A stretch of 10,982 nt of DNA. It comes from Syntrophomonadaceae bacterium. GTDB lineage: Bacteria > Bacillota_B > Syntrophomonadia > Syntrophomonadales > Syntrophomonadaceae. Below, piece by piece: positions 5,750 through 10,982 of this stretch. Within the stretch, counting starts at the first letter, position 1; each line of letters begins with the position of its first letter. The position numbers and the translations under genes were made by a program. The stretch spans positions 1 to 10,982 of the forward strand of contig DAOUSQ010000019.1 of the NCBI GenBank assembly GCA_030627145.1, in the 5' to 3' direction. The notes under the pieces were generated by a model. It was not told the origin of the DNA. It searched no databases and saw only the letters and a program-made list of their open reading frames with translations.

Positions 5750-5772
5750 AGGATTGGGTAAAACCCAATCCT
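5750..5772 (-). terminator. perfect 10-bp hairpin after mazF
   Basis: Stem AGGATTGGGT/ACCCAATCCT with a 3-base loop, 37 bases past the mazF stop. On the minus strand it is followed by an interrupted T-rich stretch (TTACTTTAC), so termination may be partial. The strong stem could also protect the 3' end of mazF mRNA. Confidence 0.5.
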
Positions 5773-5808
5773 AACCTTAATTCATAATTCAAAATTAAAA
5801 TATATGTA

Positions 5809-6156
5809 TTATATTTCACTTAATCCCAGGCTCATAGTTAACGCTTTATCAACCTTGTTCATCAACTCCACATTTAATACAGCTATCCGCTGTTTTAACC
5901 TTGACTTATCAATAGTCCTTATCTGCTCGGCTAAAATTACTGAATCTCGTTCCAGTCCATAAACACTGGTTTTAAGTTCAACATGGGTTGGCAGTTTAGC
6001 TTTGTTAATTTGTGATGTTATGGCCAGAATAATAGTAGTTGGACTGTACTGGTTGCCAATATCATTCTGGACTACAAGAACTGGTCGAATACCACCTTGT
6101 TCAGAGCCAATAACCGGGTTTAATTGGGCAAAATAGATTTCACCGCGTTTAATCAT
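5809..6156 (-). CDS. ndoA: MazF/EndoA-type mRNA interferase toxin, 115 aa
   Basis: The protein closely follows the EndoA pattern of Bacillus: [20 protein letters not shown], then [15 protein letters not shown] with catalytic-site R24, then [17 protein letters not shown] with T47, then [17 protein letters not shown]. The family is a ribosome-independent endoribonuclease that cuts single-stranded mRNA at a short motif (UACAU for the Bacillus enzyme). It is held inactive by the partner antitoxin. Length is normal and no key residue is missing. It starts 9 bases after the mazE stop, with GGAGTGA overlapping that stop, so the two are co-translated. Its place after alr matches the usual alr-ndoAI-ndoA order in Firmicutes. 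Confidence 0.95.
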   Translation of the reverse strand: MIKRGEIYFAQLNPVIGSEQGGIRPVLVVQNDIGNQYSPTTIILAITSQINKAKLPTHVELKTSVYGLERDSVILAEQIRTIDKSRLKQRIAVLNVELMNKVDKALTMSLGLSEI

Positions 6157-6165
6157 TAATACTAA

Positions 6166-6435
6166 TCACTCCAACAGTTTTTCTATACAATTGGCCAGAG
6201 CTTCTTCCTCCACTCCTATATTTTCGCTTACGATACTCAAATTTATTTCTGCCATTTCCAGGTAACCTTTTTTCATATGTTCTCTTATCAGATTTCTTTT
6301 ACGTTCTTTAAGATAAAACCTGAGCGCCTCTCTTACTATCTCACTGCGATTTTTACATTCAGTAACCATAATATCATCAACTTCAGCTAGAAGATTTTGG
6401 GAAACTGTTATAATAATCCTTTTTGAGGCTGACAA
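6166..6435 (-). CDS. ndoAI: MazE/EndoAI-type ribbon-helix-helix antitoxin, 89 aa
   Basis: An N-terminal ribbon-helix-helix (KRIIITVSQNLLAEVDDIM then NRSEIVREALRFYLKER) binds DNA and dimerises. The C-terminal part (MKKGYLEMAEINLSIVSE) matches the toxin-wrapping tail of Bacillus EndoAI (RRGYMEMAKINLNIASE). I choose the TTG at 6435 rather than the upstream TTG at 6450 because GGAGG lies 8 bases before it, inside the longer frame. It neutralises MazF and, by family habit, represses its own promoter. A candidate promoter and a perfect inverted repeat lie just upstream, 100 bases after alr ends. Confidence 0.93.
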   Translation of the reverse strand: MSASKRIIITVSQNLLAEVDDIMVTECKNRSEIVREALRFYLKERKRNLIREHMKKGYLEMAEINLSIVSENIGVEEEALANCIEKLLE

Positions 6436-6507
6436 TGCGAGCACCTCCAAAACAATAGATACCTACCAGATATATTTTATTATATTAAATAAGATTGTCT
6501 GCTCGCA
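6436..6507. repeat. perfect 8-bp inverted repeat bracketing mazE promoter and ribosome binding site
   Basis: TGCGAGCA (6436-6443) and TGCTCGCA (6500-6507) are exact inverted copies 56 bases apart. One overlaps the -35 box of the candidate mazE promoter; the other fills the whole spacer between GGAGG and the TTG start. It is a candidate MazE operator, or a hairpin that would hide the ribosome binding site. Confidence 0.6.
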
Positions 6508-6508
6508 A
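6479..6508 (-). promoter_or_regulatory. candidate sigma-A promoter of mazEF
   Basis: Minus-strand TTGCGA (6508-6503), 18-base spacer, TATAAT (6484-6479), about 44 bases before the mazE start. The -10 is perfect and the -35 matches TTGACA at 4 of 6. It allows mazEF to be expressed apart from alr. Confidence 0.55.
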
Positions 6509-6534
6509 ATCCAATAATTGTATTAAATAGGTGT

Positions 6535-7653
6535 TTACTTGTAGATTCTTGGTACCCGGGAGCCAATCGAGCATATTATTTCATAATTTATGGTACCTAT
6601 AGTTCTGGCAATATCATCAGCCGTCACCCCATCTTCAGGTCGCCCAAAAAGGATTACTTCATCTCCTACTCCAACCCCCTCAAGCTCACTGACATCAAAC
6701 ATACACTGATCCATACAAACAACACCAATCAACGGTACTTTATGGCCTTTAATAACTGCCCGGGCACGGTTGGATAACAACCTGCTGTATCCATCTGCAT
6801 ATCCTATCGGTACTGTAGCCACCCTTGTTTTTTTATTGCAGCAATAGGTTCTTCCATAGCTGATCGTAGCACCTTTATCCAGATTCTTGATAAAACTTAT
6901 CCTGCTTTTTAAAGTCATGGCAGGGGTTATGTTTAGTTTTCCTTTATTTACCTCGCCAGAAGGATATAAGCCATATATTACTATTCCGGCTCTAACCATA
7001 TTAAAATGCGATTCAGGAACATCCATTATGGCTGCACTGTTAGAACAATGCTTTAATGGTATAAAAATACCTCTTTTCTCCAAATTAGCAATAAAGCCTG
7101 CAAACAATTCCATTTGTTCATAGGTAAAGGTTTTGTCTTTGATATCTGCTGCCGCAAAATGAGTAAAAATTCCCTCTAAATTAATTCCTGGTAAGGTAGA
7201 AATTTCACTTACAATATCCAGGGAATTATCCCCCGGGGGAAAACCCAGCCTTCCCATACCTGTGTCAATCTTTATATGCAGACATGCCTTCCTGGAAAGT
7301 TTTACTGCCGCCTTTGAAAGTTCCCTGGCCAAGCCCATACTGAATATGGTTGCTGTAATGTTTTCCTTTACCATAGTCTCAGCATATTCATCTGGAACAT
7401 ATCCCAGTACAAGTATGGGGATACTTATTCCTGCCTCACGTATTAATAAAGCTTCATCCAGACTGGCAACTCCCAGGTATTCTATCCCTTCCTGTAAACA
7501 AACCCTGGTAACTTCAAGCATACCATGACTATAGGCGTTGGCTTTGACCACTGCCATTATCCTTGCTCCTGCAGCTGCTTCCTGCACACTGTGAATATTG
7601 TTTTTTATGGCTGTTAAATCTATTTCTGCCCAAGTTGGTCTTCTATTATCCAT
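6535..7653 (-). CDS. alr: alanine racemase (PLP-dependent), 372 aa
   Basis: It interconverts L- and D-alanine for peptidoglycan. The PLP-binding lysine is K37 in AVVKANAYSHG. The second catalytic base is Tyr266 in ISYGRTY, followed by VATVPIGYADGYSRLL. R221 in MVRAGIVIYGLYPSG contacts the cofactor ring, and the substrate-site segment is VVCMDQCMFDVSE. Length is typical (about 370-390). The ATG at 7653 overlaps the CBS-protein stop by 8 bases (ATGGATAA), with GGTGA about 7 bases upstream, so its translation is coupled to that gene. mazE follows with its own promoter. Confidence 0.97.
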   Translation of the reverse strand: MDNRRPTWAEIDLTAIKNNIHSVQEAAAGARIMAVVKANAYSHGMLEVTRVCLQEGIEYLGVASLDEALLIREAGISIPILVLGYVPDEYAETMVKENITATIFSMGLARELSKAAVKLSRKACLHIKIDTGMGRLGFPPGDNSLDIVSEISTLPGINLEGIFTHFAAADIKDKTFTYEQMELFAGFIANLEKRGIFIPLKHCSNSAAIMDVPESHFNMVRAGIVIYGLYPSGEVNKGKLNITPAMTLKSRISFIKNLDKGATISYGRTYCCNKKTRVATVPIGYADGYSRLLSNRARAVIKGHKVPLIGVVCMDQCMFDVSELEGVGVGDEVILFGRPEDGVTADDIARTIGTINYEIICSIGSRVPRIYK

Positions 7654-8101
7654 TACTTTTCACCAAAGATTTTAAAACATCATTTCGGGTAACAATACCC
7701 ACCAGTTTACCATTCCTGACAACTGGAACACGGTTAATATTTTTTCTTTGCATAATTTCTACAACCTCACTCACCGGCGTTTCTTCTTCAACAACCAATA
7801 CATCGTCAGTCATAGCATCTTTTACCAGGGAAGCAGTATATTTTCTCAAGTCGCTATTAAAACGTATGGGGTTTTCCAGAAAAATAATACTGTCAAATAA
7901 AGTAATATAAAATGGCACTTTTAACTCTCTGGCTTTAACCATCAAGTCTTTTTCAGTAATAATGCCTAAAATATGCCTATCATTATCAATTACTGGTATC
8001 CCACTGATTTTATTTTCCACCAGCAATCTGGCAACCTTTTCCACACTGTCATCCTGGTTTACTGCTATGACATCCTCTGTCATCACATCTCTCGCTAACA
8101 T
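7646..8101 (-). CDS. stand-alone two-CBS-domain protein, 151 aa
   Basis: Two CBS domains fill the chain. The first is about residues 1-58 (LARDVMTEDVIAVNQDDSVE through GIPVIDNDRHILGIITEKDL); the second is about 92-148 (VKDAMTDDVLVVEEETPVSE through RVPVVRNGKLVGIVTRNDVL). A linker between them carries LFDSIIFLENPIRF. CBS pairs (Bateman modules) usually bind adenine nucleotides and regulate a partner; no catalytic domain is attached here. The ATG at 8101 has GAGG 7-8 bases upstream. The overlap with alr implies matched expression, and it might modulate Alr or a neighbour, but that is inference. Confidence 0.92.
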   Translation of the reverse strand: MLARDVMTEDVIAVNQDDSVEKVARLLVENKISGIPVIDNDRHILGIITEKDLMVKARELKVPFYITLFDSIIFLENPIRFNSDLRKYTASLVKDAMTDDVLVVEEETPVSEVVEIMQRKNINRVPVVRNGKLVGIVTRNDVLKSLVKSNG

Positions 8102-8481
8102 CTTTCAACCTCTTTTCTCTGTAAATTTCTAATAATATGCATTTATTAGTATTATTTATTTATTCTGTATTAATACAATACTCTTTCCGCAATATAAAAT
8201 TACTAATGAGCACCCTTTACAGTCTACCGGGACTCAAACTTTATCACAGGACTTTCAAATGTGTTGTGAAAAACTTACTGCAAGTGGACAAAATCATTTA
8301 TTCTAAGTTCCTTAAGGGCTCCTTAAGTGAATAGTGATAGAGAATAGAGAATAGTTATTGTTAAAAAAGCTTCGCTTTTTTCCTATATTATAAACTCCTT
8401 TAAAAGGATTACCCCAGGTAGTTACGTTGGCACAGGAACTTCTAAACGTAACAATTGTATAATCTCCGTTTAATTTTTCTT
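8102..8481 (-). other. 380-base gap between nnr and the CBS gene
   Basis: I see no convincing gene. From the nnr side it holds an 8-bp inverted repeat GTTACGTT/AACGTAAC (8421-8428, 8445-8452), the palindrome TCCTTTTAAAGGA (about 8397-8409) and repeat copy B. Then comes a non-coding block of about 130 bases (8200-8330) with CCTTAAG twice. The AT-rich leader of the CBS gene contains the perfect palindrome TGTATTAATACA (8166-8177) and CTAATAA/TTATTAG arms (8129-8149). Promoter elements for the CBS-alr unit must lie here, but I find no clear -35/-10 pair. Confidence 0.5.
8326..8390. repeat. dispersed intergenic repeat, copy B, with a small hairpin
   Basis: Second copy of the repeat at 5595-5658, with AAAAAAGC-TTC-GCTTTTTT forming a hairpin at 8363-8381. 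The hairpin's T6 on the minus strand, about 100 bases past the nnr stop, could end the acpS-nnr transcript weakly. Confidence 0.7.
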
Positions 8482-10035
8482 TTATAGCTGCTCAAAATAC
8501 TGTAAAACATCCGGTAAACTGTTTATTAAATCACCTGCAACCAGTCCCCTTTGTCCTTTGCGTTGAGCCGCATAATCACCTGCCATACCATGTAAATAAA
8601 CACCTGCAACAGCAGCATCCTGGGGTTTTAAACCCTGGGAAATCAACCCGGTTATTATCCCGCACAATACATCACCACTTCCAGCAGTTGCCATCCCTGG
8701 ATTACCTGTTGTATTAACATATATATCACCCAATGGATTAGCTATTACCGTTTTATTTCCCTTGAGAACTAAAGTTACCCCCCACTGCTCTGCAAAATCC
8801 CTTGCTATTCCGATTCGATCAGACTGTATTTCCTCTATACTCTTTCCTGTAAGTCGTGCCATTTCACCAGGATGAGGAGTAAGTACCACAGGTATCTGCC
8901 GATCTTTTAATATGGCTGCATCCCCCTTCAGGGCATTTAGCCCATCAGCATCAATTACTACTGGAATACCTGATCTCTCCAGGACAAAACGTACTACTGC
9001 ATTTCCTTCTGATGCCCCTGACATTCCTGGTCCAATAGCACAAACCGAGACTGTCCCCAGCAAATTTTCGATAGCAGGTAAAGCCTCCAGCCCTATGGCT
9101 CCCTGATTGGTCTCTGCAAGGGGTGTGGTCATTACCTCAAACAAGCCACCCTCAACTACAGGAAGCAAAGACCCTGGAATTCCAGCAGTTACTAACCCTG
9201 CTCCACAGCGCAGTGCAGCATTGGAAGCCATAATTACTGCTCCGGTTAACCCTACTGAACCGCCAATTACTAAAGCATGTCCATAAGTACCCTTATGAGA
9301 CTCAGCAGGTCGCGTTCTTATTAGCGGTTTAATAAAATCTTCCGTAATTAAATTAGTCTTGAGCTTACTATCTGTTAACAGGAAAGAAGGGATAGTAATG
9401 TCTGCTACCTTCAATTTGCCCACGAAATTTCTTCCTGGTTCAATTATCAAACCTATTTTGGGCAGGGCAAATGTAACAGTATATGAAGCTTTTATTACTT
9501 CGCCGTGTACTCTACCAGTATCCGCATCTACTCCAGACGGTATATCTACAGCAACAACCGGTGACCTGCTGCGATTAACCATCTTAATAATTTTAGTTTC
9601 AAAATCATCAAAGCTGCCCTTAAACCCTATTCCATATAAAGCATCTACAATAAGATCACTATTAAGTAAAGACAAATTCAACCTGTCAAGGTCTTCCTCC
9701 CGATTAAGGGTAAAGATTTTTTTGCTCATTTTCCCCAGTATTTGATAATTAACAGAGGAGTTATCTGTCATATTCAAGGTATCTGCTGTTAAAAAAGTTT
9801 CCACACTGGCACCCCAATTCAACAGATGCCGTGCCGCAACCAGTCCATCCCCCCCATTATTCCCCTTACCTGCAAGTATGATAACTTTTTTATCCCGGGG
9901 TGTTTTAAGTATATCTTTGATAACCTCAACTGTTTTTATTCCAGCATTTTCCATAAGCAAAATACTGGGAATATCATACTCACTGGTAGCTCTACGATCA
10001 ATATCTTTCATTTCCTGGGCTTTAAGTATTTTCAT
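8482..10035 (-). CDS. nnr: bifunctional NAD(P)H-hydrate epimerase / ADP-dependent NAD(P)H-hydrate dehydratase, 517 aa
   Basis: It repairs damaged NAD(P)H hydrates. The N-terminal NnrE/YjeF_N part (1-220) epimerises the R form to the S form, with AGKGNNGGDGLVAARHL at 55-71, DALYGIG at 131-137 and VVAVDIPSGVDADTG at 160-174. The C-terminal NnrD ribokinase-like part (230-517) dehydrates S-NAD(P)HX using ADP. It shows HKGTYGHALVIGGSVGLTG at 247-265, AIGPGMSG at 333-340, VIDADGLNAL at 360-369, LTPHPGEMARL at 385-395, and the catalytic GNPGMATAGSGD ending in D455. Length is normal for the fused form. The ATG at 10035 lies 4 bases after the acpS stop, with AAAGGGTGA as ribosome binding site overlapping it, so the two are co-translated. 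Confidence 0.96.
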   Translation of the reverse strand: MKILKAQEMKDIDRRATSEYDIPSILLMENAGIKTVEVIKDILKTPRDKKVIILAGKGNNGGDGLVAARHLLNWGASVETFLTADTLNMTDNSSVNYQILGKMSKKIFTLNREEDLDRLNLSLLNSDLIVDALYGIGFKGSFDDFETKIIKMVNRSRSPVVAVDIPSGVDADTGRVHGEVIKASYTVTFALPKIGLIIEPGRNFVGKLKVADITIPSFLLTDSKLKTNLITEDFIKPLIRTRPAESHKGTYGHALVIGGSVGLTGAVIMASNAALRCGAGLVTAGIPGSLLPVVEGGLFEVMTTPLAETNQGAIGLEALPAIENLLGTVSVCAIGPGMSGASEGNAVVRFVLERSGIPVVIDADGLNALKGDAAILKDRQIPVVLTPHPGEMARLTGKSIEEIQSDRIGIARDFAEQWGVTLVLKGNKTVIANPLGDIYVNTTGNPGMATAGSGDVLCGIITGLISQGLKPQDAAVAGVYLHGMAGDYAAQRKGQRGLVAGDLINSLPDVLQYFEQL

Positions 10036-10039
10036 TTGA

Positions 10040-10408
10040 TCACCCTTTCGAAGCGATAACTGCTGCTATCGCCTGATTTTTAGCATGAGAGAGACTCAAT
10101 GATATTTCATTTAATCCCCGCTCCTGGCTTCTCGCCAGAGCCACCCCGTACAGGACTATATAAGGTCTCCCATCATCCTTTATTTGTACTTCAATTTCAT
10201 GAAAACGAACCCCCGAAATAAAAACAGGGTCCAATTTGCGTACTGCCTCTTTCGCTGCAAAACGAACTGCCAGAGATGGATAAGGATTTTTTTGGCCAAG
10301 ACAATATTCCAATTCCTGTTTTGTAAATACCCTGTGTAAGAACCGGGGAGTTCTTTCTACTGTTTTCCTGACTCTTCCAATATCAATTATATCAATACCT
10401 ATAAGCAA
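10040..10408 (-). CDS. acpS: holo-[acyl-carrier-protein] synthase, 122 aa
   Basis: It transfers 4'-phosphopantetheine from CoA to acyl carrier protein. The Mg-binding Asp is D6 in IGIDIIDIGRV; the second metal ligand is E54 in VRFAAKEAVRK, the family's best signature. The C-terminal ISLSLSHAKNQAIAAVI (residues about 102-118) matches the CoA-binding SHxxxxAxA motif. The loop usually reading ALGTG after KEA is KLDPV here, a local change in an otherwise complete protein. It starts with TTG at 10408, with GGGGAG 6 bases upstream. It leads the operon and is followed directly by nnr. Confidence 0.95.
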   Translation of the reverse strand: MLIGIDIIDIGRVRKTVERTPRFLHRVFTKQELEYCLGQKNPYPSLAVRFAAKEAVRKLDPVFISGVRFHEIEVQIKDDGRPYIVLYGVALARSQERGLNEISLSLSHAKNQAIAAVIASKG

Positions 10409-10465
10409 TATGTACTCCCCTTTTTAATAGCCATAAATTATTTTCATCTGTTTATGATAATTTTT

Positions 10466-10493
10466 ATTATACTTCTTTAATATTTTGTTGCAA
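10466..10493 (-). promoter_or_regulatory. acpS: sigma-A promoter of acpS-nnr
   Basis: Minus-strand TTGCAA (10493-10488), 16-base spacer, perfect TATAAT (10471-10466). The start of transcription would be near 10459, about 50 bases before the acpS TTG. It is the best promoter in the window. Confidence 0.75.
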
Positions 10494-10550
10494 AATATAG
10501 AGTAAAATTTTTGTGCTGGTAGAAGACTCTAAGATTTTTTCCGCAAATAT

Positions 10551-10582
10551 TAAAAACCCTGAAACTGGTGAAAATTTCAGGG
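10551..10582 (-). terminator. intrinsic terminator of the receiver-domain gene
   Basis: Stem CCCTGAAA/TTTCAGGG (10582-10575 with 10564-10557), 10-base loop, followed by TTTTTA on the minus strand. It is about 150 bases past the receiver-domain stop and separates that gene from acpS. Confidence 0.85.
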
Positions 10583-10690
10583 CTGTGTCTGCTTGTTTAG
10601 TTTCATTTGGATTACGCTTGCATCTCTGCATTTTTCCTTCAATTAAAACACTGGTCGAAGGTATGAATTGCCAGCATAAAAAACAAATCA

Positions 10691-10729
10691 GCTTCAAGGC
10701 AGTTGAAGCAAATAAGAAATGTAACTGCC
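10691..10729 (-). other. two mutually exclusive hairpins after the receiver gene
   Basis: GGCAGTT/AACTGCC (10729-10723 with 10704-10698) and GCTTCAA/TTGAAGC (10709-10703 with 10697-10691) share bases, so only one can form. The second is followed by TGATTTG and then TTTTTT (10683-10678). They begin 6 bases past the stop codon. The arrangement resembles an attenuator or 3' end-processing element, but the distance to the T-run is long. Confidence 0.35.
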
Positions 10730-10734
10730 AAAAA

Positions 10735-10982
10735 TTAAACTAACTTAATTCCTTCGGTTACATTATCCATACCAGAACACTGACTCAATACATGATATAG
10801 CTGTTCCCGGGTAAATGGCTTACTTAAATAGTAATCACATCCTACCTGCATGCACTTCTCAATATCACCTGTCATAGCATAAGCGGTTAAGGCTACAACA
10901 GGGATTCTCTTCCATTGTCGGGACTGCCGAATAATATTTGTGGTTTCATAACCATTCAGTACCGGCATTTGCATATCCATAA
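10735..10982 (-). CDS. receiver (REC) domain, C-terminal part of a response regulator or hybrid kinase; 5' end outside window
   Basis: The visible residues are the second half of a CheY-like receiver. The phospho-acceptor Asp is in MDMQMPVLNGYE, the switch Thr in PVVALTAYAM, and the conserved Lys in YYLSKPFTREQL. The chain ends about 20 residues after the receiver, with no output domain. The ALTAYAMTGDxxxC(M)xxGCDxYLxKPF wording is typical of receivers at the C-terminus of hybrid histidine kinases, though a single-domain regulator is possible. The frame is open to the right edge, so the true start is not in view. A terminator follows at 10551-10582. Confidence 0.9.
   Translation of the reverse strand, partial: MDMQMPVLNGYETTNIIRQSRQWKRIPVVALTAYAMTGDIEKCMQVGCDYYLSKPFTREQLYHVLSQCSGMDNVTEGIKLV

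Larger units (their letters stand above)
10409..10734 (-). other. 326-base gap between the receiver-domain gene and acpS
   Basis: It holds two overlapping hairpins just after the receiver gene, a clear intrinsic terminator, and the acpS promoter with its leader of about 50 bases. Open frames on both strands here run across the terminator and promoter and lack good ribosome binding sites, so I call no gene. Confidence 0.6.

Noticed and set aside
6166..6450. Longer mazE start at TTG 6450
   Set aside because: The longer frame would contain the GGAGG itself, and the TTG at 6435 has correct spacing and matches the length of known EndoAI proteins.
8221..8260. GAGTCCCGG stretch on the minus strand, tRNA-like T-arm wording
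   Set aside because: No acceptor stem, anticodon arm or CCA can be folded around it, so it is not a tRNA.
8137..8334. 65-codon plus-strand frame
   Set aside because: It has no ribosome binding site, covers palindromes and repeat sequence, opposes all neighbouring genes and shows no recognisable motif.
10467..10743. Two overlapping 76-codon frames on opposite strands
   Set aside because: Both run through the terminator at 10551-10582, and the minus one also reaches the acpS promoter. Starts are TTG and GTG without ribosome binding sites. A shorter minus frame from an internal ATG behind AAGGA was considered, but it crosses the same signals.
1..10982. CRISPR arrays, rRNA, complete insertion sequences, prophage genes
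   Set aside because: No regularly spaced direct repeats, no rRNA-like sequence and no transposase or integrase motifs were found on either strand.

Overview
The window looks like a chromosomal segment of a low-GC, spore-former-type Clostridia bacterium (Firmicutes, Peptococcaceae or Syntrophomonadaceae style). The evidence is the AT-rich sequence, strong GGAGG-type ribosome binding sites, many TTG starts, and the gene order acpS - nnr - CBS protein - alr - mazE - mazF, which is common in that group. No rRNA, tRNA, CRISPR array, transposase or phage gene was seen. Every supported gene lies on the minus strand, so the region is transcribed from right to left.

Right to centre (10982 to 5809): the window opens inside a receiver domain, the C-terminal end of a response regulator or hybrid kinase, followed by a terminator. 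A good sigma-A promoter (10466-10493) then starts acpS - nnr (holo-ACP synthase and NAD(P)H-hydrate repair). After a 380-base gap come a stand-alone two-CBS-domain protein overlapping alanine racemase by 8 bases, and the MazE/MazF (EndoAI/EndoA) toxin-antitoxin pair with its own promoter. That promoter and the mazE ribosome binding site are bracketed by a perfect 8-bp inverted repeat. Two terminator-like hairpins close the mazF unit.

Centre (5573 to 3418): a class-I glutamine-amidotransferase-like gamma-glutamyl hydrolase (peptidase C26, PuuD-like), an imidazolonepropionase-like amidohydrolase, and a translationally coupled 63-residue protein of unknown function. A perfect 13-bp inverted repeat brackets a TATAAT box between the first two genes. 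Two copies of a roughly 58-bp dispersed repeat carrying a small hairpin lie at 5595-5652 and 8326-8381.

Left (3031 to 1): the most unusual part is a compact four-gene cluster. It encodes a single-domain KaiC-like RecA-superfamily ATPase, a protein with a cysteine-rich N-terminal half and a C-terminal V4R (4-vinyl-reductase-type) sensor domain, a small winged-helix-like protein, and a PAS/histidine-kinase-like protein. In the last one the phosphoacceptor His is Val and the ATP-binding motifs are eroded, so it looks like a catalytically dead pseudo-kinase. I infer a signalling module in which an ATPase and a ligand or redox sensor act with a kinase scaffold that cannot phosphorylate. It is preceded by a 386-base leader with two hairpins, a perfect Shine-Dalgarno lacking a normal start codon, and possible Spo0A-like boxes. 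Function and regulation of this module are inference; the motifs are read directly from the sequence.
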